Positions 11,905-23,015 of a stretch of 64,000 bases of DNA are shown here, piece after piece (position 1 is the stretch's first letter; every line of letters begins with the position of its first letter). The stretch comes from Mesocentrotus franciscanus. Taxonomy: Eukaryota; Echinodermata; Echinoidea; Camarodonta; Strongylocentrotidae. The position numbers were made by a program, and so were the translations under genes. The notes under the pieces are model-generated. The model did no database searches. It had not been told where the DNA came from and saw only the letters and a list, made by a program, of their open reading frames with translations. The stretch lies in assembly GCA_037976565.1 (NCBI GenBank), contig CP137686.1, positions 2,956,019 through 3,020,018 of the forward strand, read 5' to 3'.

Positions 11905-13292
11905 GTGAGTATGATTTGCATCGCACTGATATTGAGGAGGCGATAATGGCCTAAAGGGGCAATTCCAGACAATGTATAGAGAAATTGATGCTAGTTTATA
12001 TCTGATAAACTGGTATTGGACTGTTCAGATCATGGTATGATCAGTCAGAAAACCGTCGTCAATTTTCATAGAATATTCATCGTTATTACATTAAATTCTT
12101 ATTTATATTAGTGAAGTAACAAATCTGTTGTATGACACAAACTCATGCAAAAATGCTCCGCGGTAGGCAATTTCCTACACTACCCACATTCGTAACTTCA
12201 ACCGTGCACCAACACTAGTCCTACAACTTACCCTAACGCTAACTCTAAACCTAGCCTAGAACCCGATTACAACCCTAACCCTATACTTTTTATTATAAAA
12301 AGACACCGGAGCAATCGTCGCAGGGGCAACATTGATCACCTATGAAGCTTAAGTTTAAGCTTCAGCACTGTTTTATAGATCGGTTCCCGTCATCAACATC
12401 ATTATCTTAATCATCATGATCATCAGTTAGAATAGGCAAAGATTTTTTGTTAGAAAATTACGATTTAGTCTACCGGTGTCACAACAAACAGACTATGGCA
12501 GGAGGAGAAGCGATGGCTCAGTGGTAGGACAGTGGTCTTGTAACTAAGAGTTCCCGTGTTCGAAACCAAGTTTATGCGTTAGTGTCCTTTTGGTAAGGCA
12601 TCTACCCTCATTATTAATTCCCTAGGATAAGATATAACGTCGTATGTTACCCCTGGTTGCTTACTAACAGCAATTTTCCACCTCGAAAAAAGACGAAATA
12701 TTCCTGCAGTCCTTAATCAATGTCAGTTGTTAAGTATAAAGTTAACATTTTTTGGAGTAAATTCTGTACATAATCGTATCTGATTTATTTTACACTTTGA
12801 GTAACAGAAAAAAAATTTACACAAAAATATCTAGCATGAATAGTTATTTCTTTTCCATTCTACACTGATTAAGGTTTAAGCATCGAGCCTGTAGGCAAAA
12901 TTTTCCACCAAAACAAAATCCAAAAAAAAAAATGAAAAAAAGCATAATAAGCTCGTGACTTGGCTCGAAAGTATGATCATGTTACCACTCATCCAAATAA
13001 TCTTTATTAATCATTATGAGGATTATGATAATGATAATATCCGCTACAGGTACTATGACGCTCATGGCGCTTACCCTTGTTACAGCAGAGCCGCCACAGT
13101 AACTAGCGGTCAAGCATACCAAGTAGGCTTACCCCTTTACACCTGGGTGTAAACAGGCAAATATAGATTATTGTCTTGCCAAAGTACATTAGTTTCGGGC
13201 AGGGATTCGAACCGGTACCTTGTGATCTACAGTCAGGTGACTTTTCGACTAGACTATGAAACGTTAACAGCTCTATTTTTGTTATGTTTCAG
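11905..13292. repeat. Unit 3 intron with two SINE remnants
   Basis: The plus-strand SINE at about 12494-12715 has the A box TGGCTCAGTGG and the B box GTTCGAAACC. The minus-strand SINE at about 13030-13255 reads, on its own strand, through GGTTCGAATCCCTG. The acceptor TTATGTTTCAG ends at 13292. Confidence 0.7.
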
Positions 13293-13422
13293 GATTTAAA
13301 AAACGGCTTCTATTTCTGAGTGGAAAAGTCAACTTCTACCTAACACCGCGATCAAACACAAACAGACCGTGTCATCAGCGATTACAACGGCTCGTTATCT
13401 GCCACAAACAAGCACGTGCAAT

Positions 13423-14007
13423 ATGGATGAACACCCCCAATATGGGCCATATTCGAAGCGTTGCTTAAGTTGTTCAATGGCTTTAATGATCTTTTCTATT
13501 TTCACGATATTTTTGGGAGCTGGTAGCGTAATGGGACCTTTTGTGATCCCGAGGACTGCAGGAACAGGAGTTTTAGTTACTGGTATCGTCGTTCTGCTCT
13601 TAAGTATCACCTGCATTTGCTATGTCAGGCATAAATTTTCGAGGTCGTGGCAACCTAGTCATGCATCAACTTGGCCTACAAATTCCAATGCCTCAAACAC
13701 CGCATTTACCCTGGAAGTACGACCTCCAATTTCCCATGGACCAGGTCGCCTCCCGACATACGAGTACTCATATCAACAACAGGCGGGATCCATTCAACAG
13801 GTCCAAACCGGCACAAACCAGTACACACCGGCTAAAGCCGCTTTCATTCTTAACACACCGGAGCAAACCCCTGTTAACCACTTCCCAGCGGCTCAATTGG
13901 CGATCAACCAGCTCCCACCGGCTCAAACCGATATCAACCGGTACGCATCAGCTCCTGCTGATCAACCGCCACCAACTTATAACGAAGTAATTGGGATTTT
14001 ACGTTAA
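13423..14007 (+). CDS. Copy 3: two-pass membrane protein with decapeptide tail and PPTY motif
   Basis: An intact 194-codon ORF. The ATG at 13423 has A at -3 and G at +4. The frame is open upstream to 13369, but a TGA precedes that and the upstream codons are not kept in other copies, so 13423 is preferred. Residues 1-17 are polar, segments at about 18-42 and 46-68 are hydrophobic, and the loop between them is only a few residues. Both ends should therefore lie on the same side, probably cytosolic since basic residues (RHK) follow the second segment. The tail holds LPTYEYSY, then five 10-residue repeats of pattern Q-x3-N-x3-P-A (128-177), then PPPTYNEV near the end. PPxY motifs bind WW domains such as those of NEDD4-type ligases, so a role as an adaptor or ligase recruiter is possible; the actual function is unknown. 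Best guess is an intact family member. Confidence 0.8.
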   Translation: MDEHPQYGPYSKRCLSCSMALMIFSIFTIFLGAGSVMGPFVIPRTAGTGVLVTGIVVLLLSITCICYVRHKFSRSWQPSHASTWPTNSNASNTAFTLEVRPPISHGPGRLPTYEYSYQQQAGSIQQVQTGTNQYTPAKAAFILNTPEQTPVNHFPAAQLAINQLPPAQTDINRYASAPADQPPPTYNEVIGILR

Positions 14008-15885
14008 ACCTTGTTAAGAAATTAAGCGGTAAACCGCGGCGTGTGTTTTTGATATAATAACGACGTAAAGAGTAAAAACTTCACATTTTCTCCTTTTTTT
14101 CTTTCGTCTTTTTTTATACAGAGCTTATTGTATATGCGTAGCATCTATGTTGTGAGCAGTTGCCATTCATTTACACCTTTAAAAACCGCTAGTTCTCACA
14201 GCGGTTTGCCGCTTCATATCAGAACGAGCTTTTTCTTCTGTTGCTAAATTCTGATCTAACACAGAGCATGACATGGGAAAGAAATTTATAGTCAAGACTC
14301 AAAATTGTTTAGACCTTACAGTTCTTTAACATCATTCTACCTTGTTTGTGATGAATCTTATTTCCAGCCCAACTGATTCTCAAAGAAACCCTAAATATTG
14401 TAGATGACTATTTAATGATATGTTCAAAGTAGTTACGATGGAGTAAGTAATCTTTCTTAAAAACAAAGTAATTAGCAATATACTCTGATTATACATATAG
14501 CCAGTTTTGTAGCCATGTATATATATTTTTAAGTACTCATTAAATTGTTAAAAGTTATTTTGTCTCAAGTTAGGGAGAAACTGTTAAAGGGACTTGATAA
14601 CATTGATCAGATGAGAGAAAATTGTGCTAAGGTAGTGACTTCAATGCTAGATGTAAAATTAAAGATAATCTAAAAGTTTGAGTAAACACAGACCATTTTT
14701 AACGATAAAAATTGGGAAAAACTGATCTGATCGATTCCTTAATTCTCCCAACTATATTATTACAATTTAATTACGTTTTAGGCGAATGTAAATCATAACA
14801 AAGCTATGAATTGGCTCTATATATCACTACAGACATTTAAGTGTTAAAATATTTTTAAATCCTGTCTTATGTATTATTTTCATAAAAGGTGTTGACCAGT
14901 GACGCCTTCAAAGAAAACCATAAATATCTTTGTGATTTGAGAATTTGTTCAGGTTTTTTGCATGCTAGAGGTTTAGTACAGTACTAGAAGGAATATAATA
15001 AGTAACATTTCATACAAAAATTACGCAGTTTTTTCATCAACCTTCAACAATGTTACCGTGTCACTTTAAGAATTTTTGTCATGCACTTCAAATCATACGT
15101 AGTGGGATATAGTAACAAATAATCTGTTGTATCATTTTGCAAGGAAACGAAGCGAGCAAGCAAGCAAAAAAGTTTGAGTCTTTTATTCCTAAATCCGGTA
15201 GTGCTGTAGCATTTGAGGAAATGTGTTCGGTTTTGTATTATCATTGATATAAGAAGCCCACATGCAATCCACATGAGGGTCGCTTGTGACCTGTTAATCT
15301 CAATTTTAAAAAAAAAATAGTTCGATGATAACGTGAAACCAAAGTAAGTTTAGACATGTTTATGCTTGTATACATATTTACCCATATATGTGTTATTCTG
15401 GTCTTACATCACCCCTCTGAAAATATTGTGCCTATAAACTGAATCAAGGGCTTTATTACAGATTGGTGCTCATAATGTTTATATATTATACAAACTTCAA
15501 TATTTATTATTAAGAACTACAGTGTGTATCACAAAAATCATGAGAATGGAAATCTAGATTCAACCTTACATGTCTTTACAATCAATACACGATTCTTTTT
15601 TAGTTAAAGATATTAATAACCTCTAATTTTTATCAAATCTGACTCTTAATCCAATTTTTTATGTAATTTTAATGTTTGATATTGACATGTATTTTACACC
15701 AGAAAATTTTAAAGTTTTTTGTTAATGTAGGTATTCATATGCTTGTTTTATAATTTGTGTATTTATTACAAAAGCGACATATGATAGTCTTCAGAATTTG
15801 TAATACGACCAAAAGTGACATACTTAAACAGAATGTAAATGAAATGAAGAAAAATGAATTAAAATGAATAGTTTGTTATAATGCA
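14008..15885. other. Unit 3 3' flank, no gene seen
   Basis: Conserved AT-rich flank with the GCGGTAAACCGC and AACCGC...GCGGTT inverted repeats. At about 14575-15060 it carries a stretch not found in unit 1, inserted before the TTTGTCATGCACTT region. No ORF is supported. Confidence 0.5.
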
Positions 15886-16422
15886 CGTATATGTATATGC
15901 ATACAGTTAATACACATGTGGGCAAAAATGTTGTTTTTGTGGAAATCAAATCAATAACTTTGGATTGCTATAACTTTTATTGAAAAATAAATAAGCCTCT
16001 CCTCGCACAGGATATTGTCATTGTACATAAATTCCTGGAAAGTTATGAAAAAATGAACCTCTCCAATTTTGATATATGAAAAATAATTCTTTTTGATAAA
16101 ATTCAATAATTCGAGAAAAAAAATCACCCAAAATCATGTTTTTTACTTAAATTTGCTATGTAAATTAATCCTAAAATACCTGAAATAGGTATCAAAATGT
16201 AAATAATTTAAATTTCTTTCATATGATACCAAACTCATGGTGGTTCAAGGTTTCCTTAAAATATTATTTACAAAATACTAATTTGTCGTCAAAAGGGCCG
16301 CTTTTTGGGGGAGGGGGCTCCCCTTGGCCACACCCACCACTTAGAACATGCCAGACGGTCGATTTGTTATATGGAGCTATGCGATCTTTACATCTGTGCA
16401 TATGATAATTGGTTTCCTTTCC
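15886..16422. other. Unit 3-specific replacement segment
   Basis: Here homology with units 1 and 4 is interrupted. About 530 bp of unrelated AT-rich sequence replaces about 850 bp present in the other type A units, and homology returns at AGGTATTTGAC (16424). It includes the GC-rich patch GGGGGAGGGGGCTCCCC near 16309. No coding potential is seen; probably an unidentified repeat. Confidence 0.5.
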
Positions 16423-16774
16423 AGCTAGGTATTTGACTTAGCAAAGTAAAATGTCTTAACTCGTACTCAGATCACGTTTAAACAATCTACTTTAGCAAAC
16501 CGACTTACTTATAAGCATTGTGAGATTACACGTTCAATCAAAAGTAATGCGCAATTTACACGCCGCATTAAATGCAAACTAATATAATTGTGCGCAGCTT
16601 ATGATGACTGTACACGAAAACCATAAGCGTGCCAATCAATACTTTCAAAATAACTGGCGGAAGTCTGCCAGGGAGCTGTCTTAAATTTAGGATAAAATAC
16701 TTAACCAGAAGCATCAACTGAATACGGAAAGTTGATTAATTATTTTATGTAAATCTATTTTATGTAAGTCTTAA

Positions 16775-17190
16775 AGGTAAAGACCAGTTTTGGAAACGCC
16801 CCTCTCTCAAAAAAATGAAATGGAAGCTCTCATTACCAATCATGTGAAAGAATATGTTGTGACTAATACGTGATGATACAAATATTGCCGGGAAAGTCGG
16901 GAAACCACCTACTAATTGATATATTTGGTAAATTATTATATCTATTGGGACCAAATAGATATCGCGCACGTGGTCGCGTAGTCCAATATACATCTTTCTG
17001 TGTACAGTGCTTGTAACTTTACCAAGACTGGGCCAAATTTCTTATCATTTTGATGATTCCAGAACCTTGCAGTACACATCCAATACTTATATGCTAGATG
17101 ATCAACCTTTTCTGATCGATTCCACAACGTTTCTTTCACAATGCAATCGCATGACCAGAACTGATCATTATCTTTAAGTATTGATCAGAA
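16775..17190 (-). repeat. Insertion containing a dispersed repeat (copy 1 of 3)
   Basis: Absent from units 1 and 4 at this site. Its part from about 16985 to 17165 is the reverse complement of 42745-42935 (shared: ACATCTTTCTGTGTACAGTG, GGGCCAAATTTCTTATC, CAACGTTTCTTTCACAATG) and is related to 47555-47735. No reading frame is kept. Confidence 0.75.
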
Positions 17191-17265
17191 TTGAATACTG
17201 GCCTCGGTAGAGAGGAAACGGAATGAAGTGACATAAAGAATTGCTTTATGCCGGTTGCACGCGAG

Positions 17266-17362
17266 GCGTCATTTGATTGACGTAAAACTGCGTCAGTGAC
17301 TCGTGATGTCATTGACGCGCCATATATACAAAATTGATAGGAAATTGAACAGTACACACGAG
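17266..17362 (+). promoter_or_regulatory. Unit 3 bZIP-site cluster with TATA box
   Basis: Nearly identical to the block at 5024-5112: the same order of GCGTCA, TGACGTAA, GTCAGTGACTC, TGATGTCA and TGACGCG sites, then TATATACA at 17333. It stayed intact although foreign DNA is inserted only about 75 bp upstream. Confidence 0.45.
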
Positions 17363-17387
17363 TTATTGGCGCATTGGCTAATTGCCT

Positions 17388-17771
17388 TTATAGACTTATC
17401 AGCGGAGGAAATAACGAGCGTGAAATGACGCCTTGTGTGGAACGTGAATTACACATGACATTCGATTGATATGCCGGAGTTATAAGATGGCGGATAAAAT
17501 GTATAGAGAGAATAGTTAAAGGGTATATTTTACATTTATAAGATGATACACGTGGGATGGGGGAAGTGTAATCGGATAAATATATTGAGATGGGGTAATG
17601 AAAGATATTGAAATGGTGAGAGACTAGTTTAATATGCTGGTAAAGACAAAAGACGATGGGTATGTTGTGGTGGGGATAACTAAGCCATATGATAATCGAT
17701 ACCACCTGTATGCAATGCACTGTCGTCGGGCCCAAAATACATGGTATGGAGGGAGACAATATAGCCAACAT
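17388..17771 (-). other. Antisense 127-codon ORF conserved in type A units (unit 3)
   Basis: Same length and place as in units 1 and 4, with a few substitutions. No domain is recognised and it is probably not a gene. It overlaps the plus-strand ORF 17634-18014. Confidence 0.2.
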
Positions 17772-18014
17772 AGATTTGTACTTGTTCTATTGTTCTATTT
17801 TGATTGTTTGTTGTGGATGGGTTCGTTTTGTTGTTTTTTTTTATTTGTTTTAGGAACTCCATTTAGTCTTCAGTTTCCTTTAGATCTAAATCATCCTATT
17901 TTTGTATTTATGCGATCTGAAAAAGGAAGGGACTTGGCAATAACACTTGTGATGATTGGGGACTTAATAATACTCACACAATATTCCTTGGCTGTTGAGC
18001 TTTGTAAGTACTAG
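17634..18014 (+). other. Open frame of 126 codons, intact only in unit 3
   Basis: It begins MLVKTKDDGYVVVGITKP, which looks protein-like for about 48 residues and then becomes hydrophobic and low-complexity. Units 1 and 4 keep the first 20-odd codons, but unit 1 has in-frame stops and unit 4 has TGA where this copy has TGG. It may be a relic of an exon or a chance ORF. No family is recognised. Confidence 0.2.
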
Positions 18015-18289
18015 GAATAAAAGACTTCTAGCTTATCCACGTTTGAATCAACACATTCAGAAAAATTCAGCATTATGAACGATCTGAATGATGATAAGCT
18101 TAGATTCAGACCGAAATCAAAACCAAAATAAAACTAAAATATCAGGTATTTTGACTTATACTCCATTCTCGATGCCGAAAAATCATGTGAATTCTCTGTT
18201 AACTCCATGTAATTAACCTGTTCAGTCCATCTCTTTCATCATGTCTTTGGTACTTTCAGTTTCATTTTCTTTGACCTACACCCCATTGC

Positions 18290-18490
18290 AATCGCTCTCT
18301 CTCTCTCTCTATCTCATCCCATCTTCTCTCTCTTCTCTATCTCTCCCTCTCTCTCTCTCTCTCTTTCTCTTTCCATCTTTTCTCTTCTTTACCTCCTTTT
18401 TACGTCTTTCAACCATGTCAACTGCGCACTATGTTATTGTATGTTGGTTACTGGAAAAATTCATCTCCCTCCCATTCTCTTTCTTTCTCC

Positions 18491-18523
<33 letters not shown>

Positions 18524-18535
18524 CTCTTTTTTTTC
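18290..18535. repeat. Unit 3 CT microsatellite pair
   Basis: (CT)n tracts at about 18290-18370 and 18480-18535 flank the conserved segment with ACCATGTCAACTGCGCAC at 18413. Confidence 0.88.
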
Positions 18536-18855
18536 TCTTGTTCTCAAGTATATCCCTGTCTGGAAAACGTTTCTTACAAATAATCTAGGCGACTTAATAA
18601 TATGGACAGAAATTGCTTACTTTAGCACTAATGAACGTAAATATAAAAAAATATTGATTAAATCATATTACTTATTTCCCCTATCATTGATATTAAAGCT
18701 GTATAGATTTTTTAAAAATTATCATATTTGCCACATGTATACTTTAATGTTCTTTGCAAAGAGTAATGTATATAAATAGATGGACCTTGAACCATAGCCT
18801 GCATATTCAATTTAAAAAATGTTTTTAAAGCTTTATTTACATATATAAAAAATTA

Positions 18856-18894
18856 CATAAAACATAGTTTATGATCTGCTTTTTCGTCAGACTG
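18856..18894 (+). promoter_or_regulatory. Unit 4 core promoter candidate
   Basis: CATAAAAC at 18856 lies 33 bp before the A of CGTCAGACTG (18889), the same spacing as in unit 2. A further TATATAAA lies at 18842. Confidence 0.35.
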
Positions 18895-19026
18895 TTTACC
18901 CTGATATCTCGCTTCGAGTAGATAGATTTTTATTTAGCAGATGTTGGGACTGAGAGCGCGGATGCAAGATCGGATCGTTTCATTGCATGTAGGCTGCAAG
19001 TGTGGTGATGAGAATTGTTGCATGAG
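18889..19026 (+). other. Unit 4 leader exon
   Basis: Shorter than in the other units because about 120 bp between GCAGATGTT and GGGACTGAGAGCG is deleted. It ends at GAG|GTAAGTATG. The leader ATG at 18962 gives a 78-codon ORF across the splice (18962-19026 joined to 20476-20647). The ORF has a cysteine-rich start (GCKCGDENCC) and overlaps the first 64 bases of the membrane-protein ORF in another frame. Confidence 0.5.
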
Positions 19027-20475
19027 GTAAGTATGATTTGAATCGCACTGATATTGCGAAGGCGATGTTGGCCTAAAGGGGAAATTCCAGACAATGTATA
19101 GAGAACTTGATAGTATTGCCAAGTTTATATCTGATAAAATTGTATTGGACTGTTCAGATCATAATATGATCAATCAGAAAGCAGTGGCAATTATCGTCGT
19201 TAATTATCTTAAAATATTAATCGTTATTACATTAAATTCTTATTTATAATACTGTAGTTTCAAATCTGTTGTATGACACAAGCTCATGCGACAAATGCTC
19301 CGCGGTAGGGACTTTCCTACACTAACCATATTCCTAAATTCAACCGTGGACCAATACTAGTCCTACAACTTACCTTAGCGATAACCCTATACCTAGCCTA
19401 GAACCCAATTGCAACCCTAACCCTATACTTTTTAATTATCAAATAGACACCGGAACAATTGTCGCATAAGAAACATTGGATCACCTATGAAGCTTAAGTG
19501 CAAGCTTCAGCACTGTTTTATAGATCTGTTCCTGTCATCAACATCATTATCTTCATAATCTTGGGCATCAGTTAGAACAGGCAATTTTTTTTTTTTTTAA
19601 TTACGTTAAAGTCTACCGGTGTCTCGACAAACAGACCCTGCCAGGAGGAGAAGCGATGGCTCAGTGGTAGAACATTGGTCTTGTAACCAAGAGTTCCCGC
19701 GTGTTTGAAACCAAGTCTATGCGCTAGTGTCCTTTGGGTATAAAGGCATCTACCCTCATTATCAATTCCCTCGGATAAGATCTAACGTCGTATGTTACCC
19801 CTGGTTGCTTACTAACGACAATTTTCCACCTCGCAAACAAAAGTAATATTCCTGCAGTCCTAACCAATGTCAGTTGTTAAGTTTAAATAAAACAGTGTCT
19901 CCAATATTTTAGGAGAGCGTTAACATTTTTTGACTAAATTCTGTACATAATCGTTTCTGAGTTATTTTACACTTTGGGTTATAGAAAACAAATTGACAAC
20001 AGAATATTTACCATGAATAGTAATTTCATTTCCATTCTACACTTATTTAAGTTTAAGCATTGAACCTGTAGGCAACATTTCCCACCAAAACAAAATAAAA
20101 TAAAAAAGAAAGAAAAGAAAACAAGCCTAATAAGCTCGTGACTTGGCTCAAAAGTATGATCCTGTTTACCACTCATCCAAATAATCTTTATTAATCATTA
20201 TGAGGATTATGATAATAATAATATCCGCTACAGGTACTATGACGCTCATGGCGCTTCCCCTTGTTACAGAAGTGCCGCCACGTTAACTAGCGCTCAAGCA
20301 TACCAAGTAGGCTAACCCCTTTACACCTGGGTGTAGAGAGGCAAAGGTAGATTATTGCCTTGCCAAAGTACATTAGTTTCAGGCAGGGATTCGAACCCGG
20401 TATCTTGTGATCTACAGTCGGGTGACATTTCGACTAGACTGTAAAATCTTTACAGCTCTTGTTTGTATGTTTCAG
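19027..20475. repeat. Unit 4 intron with two SINE remnants
   Basis: The plus-strand SINE head at 19634-19730 is the best preserved for the A box and anticodon-like loop (TGGCTCAGTGGTAGAAC, TCTTGTAACC); the B box reads GTTTGAAACC. The loop triplet TGT suggests a tRNA-Thr ancestor. The minus-strand SINE is at about 20215-20445. The acceptor TGTTTCAG ends at 20475. Confidence 0.72.
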
Positions 20476-20583
20476 GATGATTGGAGAATTCAAATTCTTC
20501 CTAACACCGCGATCAGGCACACACAGACCGTGTCATCAGCTAGTACAACGGCTCGTTATCTCTCACAAACAAGCACGTGAAGT

Positions 20584-21210
20584 ATGGATGCACAACCCAA
20601 AGATAGGGCAAGTTCGCCCAGCTACAATACTTGTTCACTTATTTTAATACGTCTTTCTTGTTTTGTGATATTTGTTGGAGCATTCAACGTAGGAATGGGA
20701 GCATTGAGAGGGAGTTTTTCAAAAGAGAAAATACAAAGTCAGATCCAGATGAATGCAGGAATAGGAGTCTTAGTTATTGGAATCGTTGTTCTGATCCTAA
20801 GTAACACCTGGCGTTGCTATGTCAGACATAAGCGTTCGGGTTCGTGGCATCCTAGTCTTGCAATAACTGGGCCTACAAATTCCAATGCCAATGCCTCAAA
20901 CACCGCATCTACACCGGAAGTACAACCTCCAATTATCCATCGACCAGGTCACCTCCCGATATACGAGTACTCATATCAACAACAGGCGGGATCCATTCAA
21001 CGGGTCCAAACCGGCACAAACCAGTACACACCGGCTCAACCCGCTATCATTCTTTACACACCGGAGCAAACCAATGATAACCACTTCCCAGCGGCTCAAT
21101 TCGCAGTCAACCAGCTCCCACCGGCTCAAACCGCTATCAATCGGTACGCATCAGCTCCTGCTGATCAACCGCCACCATCTTATAACGAAGTAATTGGGAT
21201 TTTACGTTAA
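20584..21210 (+). CDS. Copy 4: two-pass membrane protein with decapeptide tail and PPSY motif
   Basis: An intact 208-codon ORF. The start at 20584 is fixed by an in-frame TGA three codons upstream and has A at -3 and G at +4. Polar residues 1-16 are followed by hydrophobic segments at about 17-41 and 56-80, joined by a 14-residue polar loop (SFSKEKIQSQIQ). The second segment contains the family core MNAGIGVLVIGIVVLIL and is followed by RHKR, so the tail is predicted to be cytosolic. The tail has PIIHRPGHLPIYEYSY, five decapeptide repeats (142-191) and PPPSYNEVIGILR at the end. The PPSY (197-200) should bind WW domains. It is the close paralogue of broken copy 1 and shows what the intact frame of that lineage is. 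Function unknown. Confidence 0.82.
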   Translation: MDAQPKDRASSPSYNTCSLILIRLSCFVIFVGAFNVGMGALRGSFSKEKIQSQIQMNAGIGVLVIGIVVLILSNTWRCYVRHKRSGSWHPSLAITGPTNSNANASNTASTPEVQPPIIHRPGHLPIYEYSYQQQAGSIQRVQTGTNQYTPAQPAIILYTPEQTNDNHFPAAQFAVNQLPPAQTAINRYASAPADQPPPSYNEVIGILR

Positions 21211-21656
21211 ACCTTGTTAAGATATTAAGCGGTAAACCGCGGCGTTTGTTTTTGATATAATAACGACATGAAGAATTAAGAGTGAAGAGCTTATTGTATA
21301 CGCGTAGCACCTATGTTGTGAGCAGTTGCCATTCATTTACACCTTTAAAAAACCGCTAGTTCTCACAGCGGTTTGCCGCGTCATATCAGAACGAGCTTTT
21401 TCTTCTGTTGCTAAATTCTGATCTAACACAGAGCATGACATGGGAAAGAAATTTATAGTCAAGACTCAAAATTGTTTAGACCTTACAGTTCTTTAACATC
21501 ATTCTACTTTGTTTTTGATGAATCTTATTTCCAGCCCAACTGATTATTAAAGAAACCCTAAATATTGTAGATGACTATTTAATGATAAGTAGTAAGTAGA
21601 AGTAGGTAATCTTTCTTATAAGAAAAAATAATTAGAATTATACTCCGATTGAACAT

Positions 21657-21847
21657 AATAATAATAATAATAATTAACCGTTCTTGTATAGCGCATAACA
21701 CATAGTAATAAAACATGTCCCTAAGCGCTCTAGAGAAAAACACAACAGAATACAAAGACAAGATGTACTGGGTAACAGACAAAAATGGATGAATTAAATG
21801 TTAAATAAGTGCGTCTTTAAAGCAATCTTAAACTTAACAATGGAGTC
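21657..21847 (-). mobile_element. 5'-truncated LINE 3' end in unit 4
   Basis: It starts with (AAT)n on the plus strand, then CGTTCTTGTATAGCGCATAAC and GTCCCTAAGCGCTC, which match the 3' end of the LINE at 31385. It is absent from unit 1, where GAACATATAGCC is uninterrupted, so it inserted after the unit 1/unit 4 duplication. The target duplication is only about 2-3 bp (ATA). Confidence 0.65.
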
Positions 21848-21849
21848 AA

Positions 21850-22268
21850 TATAGCCATTTGTGTAGTCATGTATATATGTTAAGTATTCATTACATTTTA
21901 AGAAGTTCTTTAGTCTAAAGTTAGGAACAAACTGCTAAGAAGTTTTGTCATGCATTTTACATCATACGTAGTGGGATATAGAAACAAATAATCTGTTGTA
22001 TCATTTTGCAAGGAAACGAAGCGAGCAAGCAAGCAAAAAAGTTTGAGTCTTTTATTCCTAAATCCGGAAGTGTTGTATCATTTGAGGAAATGTGTTTGGT
22101 TTTGTTTTATCACTGATATAAGAAGCCCACATGCGATCCACATGAGGGTCGCTTTTGACCTGTTAATCTCAATTTAAAAAACAAAAATTAGTTCTATGAT
22201 AACGTGAAACCAAAGTAAGTTTAGACATGTTTATGCTTGTATACATATTTATCCATATATGTGTTATT
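21850..22268. other. Unit 4 3' flank before the transposon, no gene seen
   Basis: Close match to the unit 1 flank, including AGCAAGCAAGCAAAAAAG at 22025. No ORF supported. Confidence 0.55.
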
Positions 22269-22883
22269 CTGGGGCGGTATTCTGAACATTGTTGTAAGTT
22301 TTGTGTTATCTTTTGTTGTAACTTCCAGAGATAACACAGCGCTAATATTGTTGTAAGTTGGTATTCTGAAAATCATTTTATCCCTGTGTTATCTCTTGAA
22401 GGACCGCCTCTATCTTATCTTTGACCACTGTTGACACGCCCATTTTTATGGACCCTACCAATCAAAATCTATTTTATATAAGCATGATGAGTAGGTCAAC
22501 CAATAGGAATACTTTAAGCCATATCTAATGATGCGCCTAGCGCATATTATATCCTGCATCAAGAATTTGTTGGCTTTTGATTGGTTGAGAGCTCGTCACA
22601 TGACCAGAAATATTTGAACTATTTTTAGAAAGTACTATATGAGAGTACTATTTGGGAGTACTATTTGGGAGTTGAAAAAAAATGTTTGTTTTTTTTTTTT
22701 AATTGATTTTTTTTCTCTTCAAATCTTAATTTAATGAAAACAAAATATTCTAAATCTTTTTAGATAAAAATTGACATTTTTTTTGTTCCATATTTTTTTT
22801 TGTCCCAAAAATGTTTTTTTTTTTTTTTTATAAAATAAATTTTTGATGCAGGATATAAAACAAATATACCATGCCTTCTATTC

Positions 22884-23005
22884 GAGGTACTGGTTAAAAC
22901 TATGGGCCTCGGTGACTCAAAAAGTACCATTTGCTTCGGGGCTGCGCCCCTCAGCAAATAGTACTATTGGAGTCACCTCTTGCGCATAGTTTTAACCAGC
23001 ACCTC
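22884..23005. repeat. Long hairpin inside the unit 4 transposon
   Basis: The arms GAGGTACTGGTTAAAACTAT and its complement near 23005, plus GGTGACTC...GAGTCACC and AGTAC..ATTTGCT...AGCAAATAGTACT, pair around the loop CGGGGCTGCGCCCC. The result is a foldback of about 120 bp. Confidence 0.75.
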
Positions 23006-23015
23006 TCAAGACAGT

